A stretch of 33,384 bases of DNA from DTU049 sp033809015 (lineage in GTDB: Bacteria > Bacteroidota > Bacteroidia > Bacteroidales > DTU049), in assembly GCA_033809015.1 (NCBI GenBank), contig JAPXMM010000009.1, positions 1 through 33,384 on the forward strand, given 5' to 3'. Numbering within the stretch: the stretch's first letter is position 1; each line of letters begins with the position of its first letter. Positions 23,442 through 31,459 of this stretch are shown piece after piece. The notes under the pieces were generated by a model, which was given only the letters and a program-made list of their open reading frames with translations, was not told the DNA's origin and did not search any database. Position numbers and translations under genes: made by a program.

Positions 23442-25215
23442 TATAAAAATTCCATTGCAGACCCCATCTGAATGTCATATCTCGCATTGGATAGCCAACT
23501 ATCGGCATATATTGTCTGGTTTTAAATAATCCATCAGTGAAATTTTCTAATTGAGCAAAAATAACAGCTTTTTTTATTTTTACTTGTAAAAATAGCGATG
23601 GATAGATAAAATTACCTAATTTATCTTCGCTTGTTTCAAAATATTGAATATTAGGATTCCATTTAGGAGCATAATATTTTGTAAGATATAAAAATTCAAT
23701 ACCAGTTTTTAAATATGCATTTCCTTTGAAAAGTGATGTGTGATAATAAAAAGCATCTCTTGTCAGCCATAGTGGCACAGACAAAGTTTTATTATCAAAT
23801 GGATATTGTAAAAGATTATATGATTGTATAGCAAAATGTCTACCTATTTTAAATTCTAAATCTAGCTCTAATCCTGCAAATATTATTGATTTTGTAAAAT
23901 TTGCATTACCATTTAAATCAAAAAATAATTTATTATCTAAATATCCTCCAAACATAGATATGTATCCATATTTGTTTTTATTTTTGATCCTAGCCCATAT
24001 CAGATCTGTTGCTGGCAATGTGTCGATATATTTGTAATATTTTCCTGAGAAATGCGAGTAAATATATGATTGAGAGAAATTATTATAACCTATTTCATAA
24101 GAAATAAAAGGTAAATCACCTGAAAAGACAATTTTGTTATTTTTATCTTTACCTAAATAATATTGCAAATCCAATTTAACAAAATCTTTATAGCTAATAA
24201 TAGCATTTATGGTATGAAAAATTGGTTTTGTCTTGATGCTATCCATCTTGTATTTACCTAGAGAATAGTTGTAGCTTAGATTTACCTCCCAAATATTATT
24301 ATTAAAATTAAATCCTAATTTATTATCTAGCTGCCAAACATGTAAGGTATCAAATACGCTGTCATTTAGCATTACAACATTAGGATAATAAAAATCCAAA
24401 GTTGGTGTAGGATCTTCATATTTAAAGCTATATTGTGAATATGAGATATGATGAAAAATTGATAATGATTTACCCAAATTATAAGAATGAGAATAAAAAT
24501 AATCAGAAGTTCTATGAAAAGCAATAGCATTTTTTAGCAAAACATCGAGTAAAATGCGATCTGTTTTTGCAGAGTCTGTAAATGAGCTGATATTTTGGAT
24601 ACCACCATTTTCTTTTGTAGTTCTATTTTGTTGCAATATACCTAAATAATAATTATATTTTTTGTTTTTAGTATTACCGAAGAAAGTAGAATAAAATTGA
24701 TTCTGCCTCACTGAAGAATTAGTATAAGTAGAATTAGCTGCAAAGGAACGGTAAAAAAAATTAAAATGTGCTATGTCTGAAATAGGCATTGTGAAATGTG
24801 CCTGGAAATATTGCTCTCTAGATATTCCCTGCATAAATCTAGCTTGCATTATAGCAGTATCTGAGGTTATCAATGGAATATTTTCAATATCAAAAAAACC
24901 AACATTTTGTAAATATGGCATTTTAATCTCATAAATTTCATCAGAGCGAGTAAGTTCAGGTAAATATGCTGGATAAGAAACCCCACCAACTAAGTCATTA
25001 GTAAGCACATATTTATAATCTTTGTATGGAGAAAAATAAAAAAATTGAACAGTATCCATATCATATTTAGCACTATCGATTTTCATAAAATTATTTTCAT
25101 AGCACCATTGATATGCATGAGCATGCTTGATAGTAATAGTATCGTCTATCTGAGAATAAATTAATCCAGATGATAATATGGAGATTAATAAAATTAGTAT
25201 TAATGTTTTCTTCAT
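23437..25215 (-). CDS. Putative outer-membrane porin of Bacteroidota type
   Basis: From the ATG at 25215 the protein has 592 residues, with a signal peptide (MKKTLILILLISILSSGLIYSQ). Alternating Tyr/Phe-rich strands typical of a beta barrel fill most of the length, and the C-terminus ends in the aromatic DMTFRWGLQWNFYN expected of the last strand. YSTFFGNTKNKKYNYYLGI and similar segments resemble the putative porin family of Bacteroidota. Transported substrates are unknown. The frame opens three codons earlier at a TTG, but the ATG with its close -7 box is preferred. The gene converges on mfd across the inserted restriction-modification cassette. Confidence 0.75.
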   Translation of the reverse strand: MKKTLILILLISILSSGLIYSQIDDTITIKHAHAYQWCYENNFMKIDSAKYDMDTVQFFYFSPYKDYKYVLTNDLVGGVSYPAYLPELTRSDEIYEIKMPYLQNVGFFDIENIPLITSDTAIMQARFMQGISREQYFQAHFTMPISDIAHFNFFYRSFAANSTYTNSSVRQNQFYSTFFGNTKNKKYNYYLGILQQNRTTKENGGIQNISSFTDSAKTDRILLDVLLKNAIAFHRTSDYFYSHSYNLGKSLSIFHHISYSQYSFKYEDPTPTLDFYYPNVVMLNDSVFDTLHVWQLDNKLGFNFNNNIWEVNLSYNYSLGKYKMDSIKTKPIFHTINAIISYKDFVKLDLQYYLGKDKNNKIVFSGDLPFISYEIGYNNFSQSYIYSHFSGKYYKYIDTLPATDLIWARIKNKNKYGYISMFGGYLDNKLFFDLNGNANFTKSIIFAGLELDLEFKIGRHFAIQSYNLLQYPFDNKTLSVPLWLTRDAFYYHTSLFKGNAYLKTGIEFLYLTKYYAPKWNPNIQYFETSEDKLGNFIYPSLFLQVKIKKAVIFAQLENFTDGLFKTRQYMPIVGYPMRDMTFRWGLQWNFYN

Positions 25216-25220
25216 TAAGT

Positions 25221-25250
25221 GCAAAATTACTAATACAAATTAAAAGCAAA
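25221..25250 (-). promoter_or_regulatory. Promoter of the porin gene (TTTG, 17 bp, TAATTTTGC)
   Basis: On the minus strand TTTG (25250-25247) is followed after 17 bp by a perfect TAATTTTGC (25229-25221). This fits the Flavobacterium-type consensus TTG-N17-23-TAnnTTTG. Only 5 bp separate it from the ATG, so the message would be nearly leaderless. Confidence 0.7.
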
Positions 25251-25258
25251 AAAATAAA

Positions 25259-25350
25259 TTGAAATAGGCGTTTAGATAATAATTTATATTAAAAATTTGG
25301 GTAGTAAAAAATAATTTCAAAATTAATTCTTGGTTCAAATCATTTCAATA
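25259..25350 (+). repeat. Copy of the TTGAAATA intergenic repeat family, left part
   Basis: It begins TTGAAATAGGCGTTTAGATA and resembles the other copies for about 90 bp (AAAAAATAATTTCAAAATT, then AATTCTTGGTTCAAAT). It starts 9 bp beyond the porin -33 element, on the opposite side from the gene. Confidence 0.6.
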
Positions 25351-25639
25351 CGGATACTTTTATTTTTTTAAATGTTTAAAATAATATATGATATATGAAT
25401 TCAAATAAATCATGATTGATATTTTTGTATTTCTTAGGTTATAAAAAAATCAATAAAAATTAAATTTTAAATAAAATTTCCATTAAATACTCATTAATAA
25501 AGATTTAAATCATTTAAAAATTATTAATTAAATATCATAGTTTATTTTAAACAATTATTTAATAATTATTTAAAATGCTAAATAACAGATAGATATAAAA
25601 TCTTTTAAAAAATTTTTTTCAATTTTTTTAATAAAAGAA
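25351..25639. other. AT-rich non-coding stretch inside the porin-miaA gap
   Basis: The 652-bp gap 25216-25867 contains the porin promoter, two pieces of the intergenic repeat, a -7 box and a 33-codon frame before miaA. The 290 bp between the two repeat pieces are almost pure A/T with scattered TTAAAT and ATTTAA runs. I see no gene, tRNA or convincing hairpin there. It may be degraded repeat sequence. Confidence 0.5.
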
Positions 25640-25715
25640 TATTTTAACAATAATTCTTAAGCTTGAATTAATACCGCATTGGGAAATGATTGGTTATAAA
25701 CCATCTTTTATTAAT
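25640..25715 (+). repeat. Copy of the intergenic repeat core (TAATACCGCATT)
   Basis: The 23 bp at 25665-25687 are identical to 29597-29619, including TAATACCGCATTGGGAAAT. Flanks ATTCTTAAGCTTG and GGTTATAAACC align with ATTCTCTACTCG and TGTTATAAAAC in the 29518 copy. It has no terminal end of its own, so it may be the displaced second half of the copy starting at 25259. Confidence 0.65.
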
Positions 25716-25726
25716 CTATTAATTAT

Positions 25727-25734
25727 TAATTTTG
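25727..25734 (+). promoter_or_regulatory. -7 box TAATTTTG before the small ORF and miaA
   Basis: This TAnnTTTG lies 17 bp before the 33-codon frame at 25752 and 133 bp before miaA, the only such box close upstream of these genes that I found. Confidence 0.45.
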
Positions 25735-25751
25735 TATCAAGATATTAACTC

Positions 25752-25853
25752 ATGAATCTATTCACTTTATTTTCAAATAAATATTATGAAATGCAAATTC
25801 ACAATTGGGAAATCTATGGTAATACTGACAAAACTCAAAAAGATAATAAATAA
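25752..25853 (+). CDS. Possible 33-residue small protein upstream of miaA
   Basis: An ATG frame of 33 codons starts 17 bp after a TAATTTTG box and stops 14 bp before miaA. The peptide begins MNLFTLFSNKYYEMQIHNW and continues with IYGNTDKTQKDNK. The composition is unlike the surrounding non-coding A/T runs. It could be a small gene, a leader peptide for miaA, or chance. I recognise no family. Confidence 0.3.
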   Translation: MNLFTLFSNKYYEMQIHNWEIYGNTDKTQKDNK

Positions 25854-25867
25854 AATATTAAAAATCG

Positions 25868-26803
25868 ATGATTAAAATTTCATACATTGTAGTGATACTC
25901 GGAGCTACTGCCACTGGTAAAACTAAATTAGCTGTCAGATTAACCCAGAATATTGGCGGCGAGATTATCAGTGCAGATAGCAGGCAGATATACAAAGGGC
26001 TGGATATAGGTACTGGCAAAGATTTGCAAGAGTACAAAATCGATAATTGTGAGATTCCTCATCACCTTATTGATATACGAACAATCGATGAACCATATAG
26101 TGTGTATGATTTCCAGAGGGATGCCATTCAATCAATTCAGCAAATAACAAATAATAATAAAATACCAATTATTTGTGGTGGTACAGGATTGTATATTGAA
26201 GCTCTATTGCTTAATTACAGATTTTCTACTTTTTCTCAAGATGAAGTTTTGAGAGATAAACTTTCAAACATGAGCATAGCAGAGCTTGAGGATTTATCTA
26301 AACAGCTAAATATAGAAAAAAATATTGAAAAAAATAATAGACATCGCTACATTAGAGCTATAGAAATAGCCTTGCAGGAGCAAAATGATATTTTGCAACA
26401 AAATGACTTAGAGTATGAAATAGAAAAAAATATTGTTTTTGGAATTAGATTTCCAAGAGAAATACTTAGAGATAGGATTTATGATAGATTGATAGCAAGG
26501 CTGCAAAATGGTATGATAGAGGAAGTTAAAAATTTACTTGATCTGGGAACTAATCCTGACAAACTAATATCCTTAGGTTTAGAATATAAATACATCACTA
26601 AATATTTATTAGGTGAATTGACTAATGAAGAAATGGTGAATAAACTATACATTGCCATTTGTCAGTTTGCTAAACGGCAAGAGACTTGGTTTAGACGTAT
26701 GGAACGCAGAGGTGTAGATATTCATTGGATTAATGGCTTAGATACTGATGATAATAAAATAAATGAGATGCTAGAATATATTTATAAAAGTGAAAAGATT
26801 TAA
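25868..26803 (+). CDS. miaA: tRNA dimethylallyltransferase
   Basis: MiaA adds a dimethylallyl group to N6 of A37 in tRNAs that read codons starting with U. The 311-residue protein has the P-loop GATATGKTKLA near 12-22, ISADSRQIYKGLDIGTGK for tRNA contact and catalysis, PHHLIDI, and CGGTGLYIEALL. FAKRQETWFRR lies near the C-terminus. All family blocks are intact. A lipoprotein gene starts 2 bp after its stop. It is one of three tRNA-modification genes in the window, with the two queA copies. Confidence 0.95.
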   Translation: MIKISYIVVILGATATGKTKLAVRLTQNIGGEIISADSRQIYKGLDIGTGKDLQEYKIDNCEIPHHLIDIRTIDEPYSVYDFQRDAIQSIQQITNNNKIPIICGGTGLYIEALLLNYRFSTFSQDEVLRDKLSNMSIAELEDLSKQLNIEKNIEKNNRHRYIRAIEIALQEQNDILQQNDLEYEIEKNIVFGIRFPREILRDRIYDRLIARLQNGMIEEVKNLLDLGTNPDKLISLGLEYKYITKYLLGELTNEEMVNKLYIAICQFAKRQETWFRRMERRGVDIHWINGLDTDDNKINEMLEYIYKSEKI

Positions 26804-26805
26804 TT

Positions 26806-27324
26806 ATGAAAAAGATTATTTTAAATAATAAATTATTGTTAACATCAATTTTCTTATTTTTTATTTTAAATTCTTGTATGAGTCAGATAAAACCCAACAA
26901 AGATTTAATAGAAAATATAGATTATTATTATCATATAAGAATTGAAGTAAACCAATGTAATCATCATATAATAAAAATATTGGAAGAAGGAATGATATGT
27001 GACCATTTTTCTTCAATAGAGTTTTTCCCAATTAAAGAATTAGATCCTAAAAAATATTATGAATTAAAAAGCTATATAGCTAAAAATCCATTTTTTTCAA
27101 AAGATACAGTAATAGATGATCCGATACATAGGATTTTCACAGATCCTTATGGTTCAAGTATTGAAATTACTATTTTAAATAATGATAAACTTATAAAAAT
27201 TAAATGGAATGATGGGAAATGCAAAGAATTAGAGAAATGTATAGAAATGATAAATAATTTAATACCAAAAGAAAAACGCGATACATTAATGATAGATTAT
27301 AAAATAATAATTCCAGAAGATTAG
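26806..27324 (+). CDS. Unknown lipoprotein
   Basis: This 172-residue protein has a signal segment ending in a lipobox, FFILNSC, with the modified Cys at about 24. The mature part has four more Cys (in NQCNHH, MICDHF, GKCKELEKC) and no motif I recognise. The ATG lies 2 bp after the miaA stop, so it is probably read from the same message, although no functional link is evident. Its NSC-M-SQ cleavage region resembles that of the unknown protein at 9611, but the mature sequences do not look alike. Confidence 0.65.
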   Translation: MKKIILNNKLLLTSIFLFFILNSCMSQIKPNKDLIENIDYYYHIRIEVNQCNHHIIKILEEGMICDHFSSIEFFPIKELDPKKYYELKSYIAKNPFFSKDTVIDDPIHRIFTDPYGSSIEITILNNDKLIKIKWNDGKCKELEKCIEMINNLIPKEKRDTLMIDYKIIIPED

Positions 27325-27344
27325 TAAATTATTTTTATGAAAAA

Positions 27345-27510
27345 ATAATTACAAAATCTTTTCATTTCCACAGGGGAGACTTTCTTTGTTTCTTTCTTTA
27401 CAAAGCTGAAAAGAATTTTTTTTATTAAAAATCAATTATACCCTTAAAAATATAGTTATTACTGCGAATGTATCACTAATAATTTTTTATTAATTAAACG
27501 CTTAATTTAC
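27345..27510 (+). repeat. Possible degenerate copy of the intergenic repeat family
   Basis: TTTACAAAGCTGAAAAGAATT resembles TTTATAGCTGAAAAATAAAG of the 7472 copy, and CAATTATACCCTTAAAAATA then TAGTTATT resembles a stretch near 17909-17935. AATTAAACGCTTAA at 27494-27507 resembles the terminus at 32849. The fit is loose. It fills the 212-bp gap between the lipoprotein gene and queA copy 2, where no gene is seen. Confidence 0.35.
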
Positions 27511-27536
27511 AATTTGTATTAAAAAAAATATTGACT

Positions 27537-28745
27537 TTATAAGGTATTATTTTTTAGAAGGCATGCATCTCCATAGCTAAAAAATCTGAAATCGTTATTA
27601 ATAGCATAATCATAGATTTTTCTCCATGGCACTGCTGAGAATGCATCTACAAGCATAAGCAATGTACTTTGTGGTTGATGAAAATTTGTAATTAGATAAT
27701 CTGCAGATATTACCTTAGCTGGCGGCACAATAAATAATCGTGTATGTCCTTCTAATCTATTCAAATTATGATTTTCTAAAAATAATTTTAATTTTTCTAT
27801 TAATAATTTTTTATCAGATAGATTTTCATATTTTCTATGCATATCATCAAATTGTTGAATATCAATAGGATATACAGATGTATCTTTTGCGAATAATAGC
27901 AGACTTTCTAAACATCTTAGAGTAGTAGTACCCACAATTATCCATGGTCTATCAATATTTTCATAAAGAATATTTAAATTTTCTTGATCTATTGAAAATT
28001 CTTCTCTGTGCATTTGATGTTCTGCGATGCTAGTTTTCACTGGTTTGAAAGTGCCAGCACCTACGTGTAACGTAATGAAAGCTTTTTTATAACCTATTTC
28101 ATCTAGTGATGTGAAGACTCTATCAGTGAAATGAAGGCTAGCAGTGGGCGAAGCTACAGAGCCATTGACTTTGGCAAAAACTGGTTGATAATATATTTTA
28201 TCCTCTTCTACAGCTTTGCGTTTAATATATGGTGGTATAGGCATCTCTCCTATTAGCTCTAATATTTCTGATAATGTATAATCTGATGGTTGCCACGAAA
28301 AACTTACTGTATTTTCATTATTTTGCCTCCATTCTATATCGATGTTTAAATAAATATTTTGATTGTTTTTAGTAAAATAATATGATAAATGATGAGAGTT
28401 TTTTAATTTTTTTGCATTACCAATCATACATTGCCAAACAGAAGTTCCTTTTTCCTGTAGAGCTAATGGTATGCTATCTGTGTTTATTGGTTCATTCAAA
28501 AGGAACTCTATCCAAGCACCAGTTTCTTTTTTTACCATTATTCTAGCTGGCACTACTTTAGTATTATTGAGAATTAATAATCCATCAGGAAGTAAATATT
28601 TTGCAATATTATAAAAAAAATCTTGTTGTAAATTATTATCTGTAGCTATCAAAATTTTTGAGCTATCACGTGGTTGCACAGGAAATTTTGCTATTCGTCC
28701 TTCTGCTAATTCATAATTGTAATCTTGTAAGTCTGGCAATTTCAT
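27537..28745 (-). CDS. queA: QueA-type S-adenosylmethionine:tRNA ribosyltransferase-isomerase, copy 2 (long form)
   Basis: This 402-residue protein keeps the usual QueA blocks: LILNNTKVVPARI (57-69), SVASPTASLHFTD (196-208), ITLHVGAGTFKPV (224-236), HQMHREEF (243-250), VGTTTLRCLES (271-281) and ITNFHQPQSTLLMLVDAF followed by SYGDACLL near the end. It matches the long Bacteroidota paralogue, which has about 45 extra residues in the middle relative to the short form. Because copy 1 at 5970-7031 has lost several of these motifs, this one is the better candidate for queuosine synthesis here. It stands alone on the minus strand with its own -7 box. No other queuosine gene is in the window. Confidence 0.88.
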   Translation of the reverse strand: MKLPDLQDYNYELAEGRIAKFPVQPRDSSKILIATDNNLQQDFFYNIAKYLLPDGLLILNNTKVVPARIMVKKETGAWIEFLLNEPINTDSIPLALQEKGTSVWQCMIGNAKKLKNSHHLSYYFTKNNQNIYLNIDIEWRQNNENTVSFSWQPSDYTLSEILELIGEMPIPPYIKRKAVEEDKIYYQPVFAKVNGSVASPTASLHFTDRVFTSLDEIGYKKAFITLHVGAGTFKPVKTSIAEHQMHREEFSIDQENLNILYENIDRPWIIVGTTTLRCLESLLLFAKDTSVYPIDIQQFDDMHRKYENLSDKKLLIEKLKLFLENHNLNRLEGHTRLFIVPPAKVISADYLITNFHQPQSTLLMLVDAFSAVPWRKIYDYAINNDFRFFSYGDACLLKNNTL

Positions 28746-28764
28746 AATTAGTTACTTAAAAAAA

Positions 28765-28773
28765 GCAAAATTA
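28765..28773 (-). promoter_or_regulatory. -7 box TAATTTTGC for queA copy 2
   Basis: A perfect TAnnTTTGC lies on the minus strand, 19 bp before the ATG at 28745. Confidence 0.6.
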
Positions 28774-28800
28774 CAATATGATAAATAATTTTAAAAATTT

Positions 28801-29055
28801 TTATAAGATTATTTTGATATAATCTTTATATTTTTCTATTAAATCTTGAGTATCTATTAGATTAATATGTGTTATTCTCTTAATTTCGTATTTATAAATT
28901 AGCTCTACATAAAAGTTATTTACTAGATAAATTTTAATAAAATGATCAAATTTTTTAAGAGTTAATATTTCTACACCAGACTCTAATAGAATACTCAATT
29001 TAGTATCTATATCAGTATTGATGAGTAATTCATGTACGAGTTCTTCTTTAGTCAT
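28801..29055 (-). CDS. Unknown 84-residue protein
   Basis: This small, charged, soluble-looking protein starts MTKEELVHELLINTDIDTKL and contains FDHFIKIYLVNNFYVELIYK, suggesting alternating strand and helix. I recognise no family. It begins 6 bp after the SPOR-protein stop on the same strand, so the two are probably co-transcribed. The coding call rests on its length, codon pattern and operon spacing. Confidence 0.55.
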   Translation of the reverse strand: MTKEELVHELLINTDIDTKLSILLESGVEILTLKKFDHFIKIYLVNNFYVELIYKYEIKRITHINLIDTQDLIEKYKDYIKIIL

Positions 29056-29061
29056 ACTTTA

Positions 29062-29457
29062 TTATTTTATAAAATTTTTCACATCAATAAAATAAGGAAC
29101 TATAATAGCTTGTGGATAAAATTGCTTAATCAATTCATAATCATATCTAGCTTCATATTTATGAATATATGCACCAGCCATCACTTTGTAATATGGAGAA
29201 TCAAAAAAAATATTTACTGGGAGATTACTAAAATTACTCGTGAAGTCATTTAACAAATTTTCAGCTTTAGATTTACTGTAATTACCAGAAAATGCTCCTA
29301 ATTGTATAGAATATCCTAAATAGCTATTAGTTTTAGCTGTTAATCTCGTATGTTTAGCAACTAAACTATCTAGATATGCATTATTATATACCTTAACCTG
29401 TGCATTTATAGTAAAATATGAAATTAAAAATATAATTATAGTTAAATGATATCTCAT
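29062..29457 (-). CDS. Exported SPOR-domain protein
   Basis: This 131-residue protein has a signal peptide (MRYHLTIIIFLISYFTINAQ) and a C-terminal SPOR-like domain (about 48-125), with YSIQLGAFSGNYSKSKAENL and SPYYKVMAGAYIHKYEA. SPOR domains bind glycan strands stripped of stem peptides, usually at division sites. The mature protein is little more than this domain. It has a -7 box 11 bp upstream and is followed closely by an unknown 84-residue protein. Its role in this organism is inferred from the domain only. Confidence 0.75.
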   Translation of the reverse strand: MRYHLTIIIFLISYFTINAQVKVYNNAYLDSLVAKHTRLTAKTNSYLGYSIQLGAFSGNYSKSKAENLLNDFTSNFSNLPVNIFFDSPYYKVMAGAYIHKYEARYDYELIKQFYPQAIIVPYFIDVKNFIK

Positions 29458-29468
29458 TATTTTTTTTA

Positions 29469-29476
29469 CAAATTTA
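29469..29476 (-). promoter_or_regulatory. -7 box TAAATTTG for the SPOR gene
   Basis: This TAnnTTTG lies on the minus strand, 11 bp before the ATG at 29457. Confidence 0.5.
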
Positions 29477-29517
29477 ACTCATTTTTTTGAATTTTTCAGA
29501 TATTTCAAATAAATATA

Positions 29518-29766
29518 TTGAAATAAACGTTTAGATAAGAAATTTTTCTAAATATTTCTGTATTTGAAAAATAACTCTAAAATTTATTCTCTACTCGAAT
29601 TAATACCGCATTGGGAAATTATTTGTTATAAAACAAACAAGTCGCGGAGGACAGAAGGGTTTACACTGTTTGAGCAAGCTTTAGCTTGCGAGTTTGTAAA
29701 CCCCAATGAGTGGTTGCGTAGCTGAAAAAGAAGGAATGGTTTTTAGATCCATAACGTCTATTTCAA
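29518..29766. repeat. Complete MITE-like copy of the TTGAAATA intergenic element (249 bp)
   Basis: The left end TTGAAATAAACGTT and the right end read inward as TTGAAATAGACGTT differ at one position, giving terminal inverted repeats of 14 bp. Inside are TCTAAATATTTCTGTA, the TAATACCGCATTGGGAAAT core shared with 25640-25715, a GC-richer hairpin (29657-29703) and GTAGCTGAAAAAG. No coding frame is present. The element fills nearly all of the 309-bp gap between the SPOR gene and the dipeptidase gene, and its right end touches the dipeptidase stop codon. TAT on both sides could be a short target duplication, which is weak evidence. Confidence 0.75.
29657..29703. repeat. Nested hairpin inside the 29518 element
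   Basis: The outer arms GGGTTTACA and TGTAAACCC pair perfectly. The inner arms GCAAGCT and AGCTTGC pair perfectly around TT. Unpaired CTGTTTGA and GAGTT lie between them. This is the most GC-rich, most structured part of any intergenic region here. It could serve as a terminator for the dipeptidase gene. Confidence 0.7.
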
Positions 29767-31443
29767 TTATTCTATCACCTTAAATTTATCACCAGTCTCT
29801 TGAATTATTCTTCTATACCATTCTTCGCCGTAGCCAGGCCATTCTACTTTAGGATTGCGTTCACCTGGTACTACATATTTCACATTACCATCCATATATT
29901 TTAGGAATAGAAATTTATAAAATTCTTTCCAATACATTACTAATCTATCCGCATTATCTGCAGAGAAAGTAGAAACGTAGTCAATAGCTTGATAAGGGCT
30001 CACTTCATACAATTGCAATGCATAAGCATCGATTTCTTTAACTTTATTAATAAAAGCAGTTTCGAGAGAATCTTGTTTTTTCTCGATGTCTGGGTGAATA
30101 ATCCTATAACGTGTATAAGCGAAATTAGCTACTTGATTAAAAGCCCAGAAAGCTGCATCATCACTCCATTTCATCATTGCTCCATTACCTTGAGCATAGC
30201 TATGAGGTACTTTTCTACTTGCAGAATATATAGGTGTATAAACGCAGCTAGAAGCATCGTCTACACCAAACCAGATAATTCCAGCAAATTCATCTGGTAA
30301 CCAGCTACGACTTTGAGTAATAAAGCTAAAAGCTGTTTGTTGAGTAGCAGTAGCACGCTCATTAATATATCTTTGGCCATCGATTGTCCAATCTAATGGT
30401 CTCCACCTATATGGCAACTGGAAAGGGCCAGCACCAATGTCAAGACGCATATCAAAAGGAGTACCTTCTAGGTGATCTCTCATAAAAGACATCATATCTT
30501 TGAGAGAAATTTTTCTATTAGGTTTTACGTAAAGTGGCATACGATGTGAAAGGTTTTTGCCACTAACATAATCTATATATTCATCCATACCATCTGTTAC
30601 TTGTCTAAACATACTCCACACGCGAATTTCACAAGTTCTAGCACCATCGAATGTCAAAGGATGATATGTATCTGAAAAGCTAAATTCTTCATCTTTTCCA
30701 TTAAACCAGCCTTTTTTTCTAGCAAATTCGATAACATCAGAAGAATAAATGACTTCTATTTTAGGATCATATAATTTTTTATTAAAATCTTTCTCTGTAA
30801 TGGAAGTTTTGCCATTAGCTAAAGTAAATTGTCTGATGCGAGCTTGATTGGCGTGTCCACTTACGTAGCCATCAGGTATGCGTACTGCTACCCAAACAGC
30901 ACCTTTTTCGCCTTCACCTTTTCCGATCATTTCCATTATCCAAGCTTCATTTTTATCAGCTATTGAGAAAGATTCTCCTTCACTGGCATATCCATATTCA
31001 GCTACTAGCTCAGCCATCACACGAATAGCCTCACGAGCATTTTTTGATCTTTGCAGAGCTATATACATCATGCTACCATAATCTACTATAGCACCGCTCT
31101 GAGTAAATAGTTCTTCTCTACCACCAAAAGTGGTTTCTCCAATAGCTACCTGGTATTCATTCATATTACTTATAACATTATATGTTTTTTTGGCTTGTTT
31201 TATTTTACCTAAATATTTGCCAGTGTCCCATTCATAAACATCTAGCATAGATCCATCTGGATACACTGCAGCAGGAGAATAATACATATCACCATAGTGA
31301 ACGTGGCTATCAGCTGAATAAGTTATCATCACAGAGCCATCAGTACTGGCTCCTTTTGTTACAATAAAATTAGTACATGCATATGTGCTATATGTACTTG
31401 CAATCAATAACAATAATGTTAATACTAAAAATTTGTTTTTCAT
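29767..31443 (-). CDS. Exported C69-family dipeptidase
   Basis: C69 peptidases are N-terminal-nucleophile hydrolases that cleave dipeptides. The ATG at 31443 gives 558 residues with a signal peptide (MKNKFLVLTLLLLIASTYST) directly followed by ACTNFIVTKGASTDGSV, where Cys23 is the expected nucleophile freed by processing. YNVISNMNEYQVAIGETTFG, EAWIMEMIGKGEGEKGAVWV and MRDHLEGTPFDM follow the family order. An upstream TTG in frame is less likely than this ATG. The gene lies 16 bp after the T9SS-sorted protein gene and probably shares its promoter. It may digest peptides in the periplasm. Confidence 0.9.
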   Translation of the reverse strand: MKNKFLVLTLLLLIASTYSTYACTNFIVTKGASTDGSVMITYSADSHVHYGDMYYSPAAVYPDGSMLDVYEWDTGKYLGKIKQAKKTYNVISNMNEYQVAIGETTFGGREELFTQSGAIVDYGSMMYIALQRSKNAREAIRVMAELVAEYGYASEGESFSIADKNEAWIMEMIGKGEGEKGAVWVAVRIPDGYVSGHANQARIRQFTLANGKTSITEKDFNKKLYDPKIEVIYSSDVIEFARKKGWFNGKDEEFSFSDTYHPLTFDGARTCEIRVWSMFRQVTDGMDEYIDYVSGKNLSHRMPLYVKPNRKISLKDMMSFMRDHLEGTPFDMRLDIGAGPFQLPYRWRPLDWTIDGQRYINERATATQQTAFSFITQSRSWLPDEFAGIIWFGVDDASSCVYTPIYSASRKVPHSYAQGNGAMMKWSDDAAFWAFNQVANFAYTRYRIIHPDIEKKQDSLETAFINKVKEIDAYALQLYEVSPYQAIDYVSTFSADNADRLVMYWKEFYKFLFLKYMDGNVKYVVPGERNPKVEWPGYGEEWYRRIIQETGDKFKVIE

Positions 31444-31459
31444 AATTTTATTTTTTTCT

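Noticed and set aside
29597..29619. TAATACCGCATT resembles a segment of 16S rRNA
   Set aside because: Only about 12 bp match. The surroundings have no rRNA features, and the string is part of the intergenic repeat core found also at 25665 and near 7553.
7472..29766. Dispersed TTGAAATA repeats as a CRISPR array
   Set aside because: Copies are kilobases apart, vary in sequence and length, and have no regular spacers. No cas genes are present.
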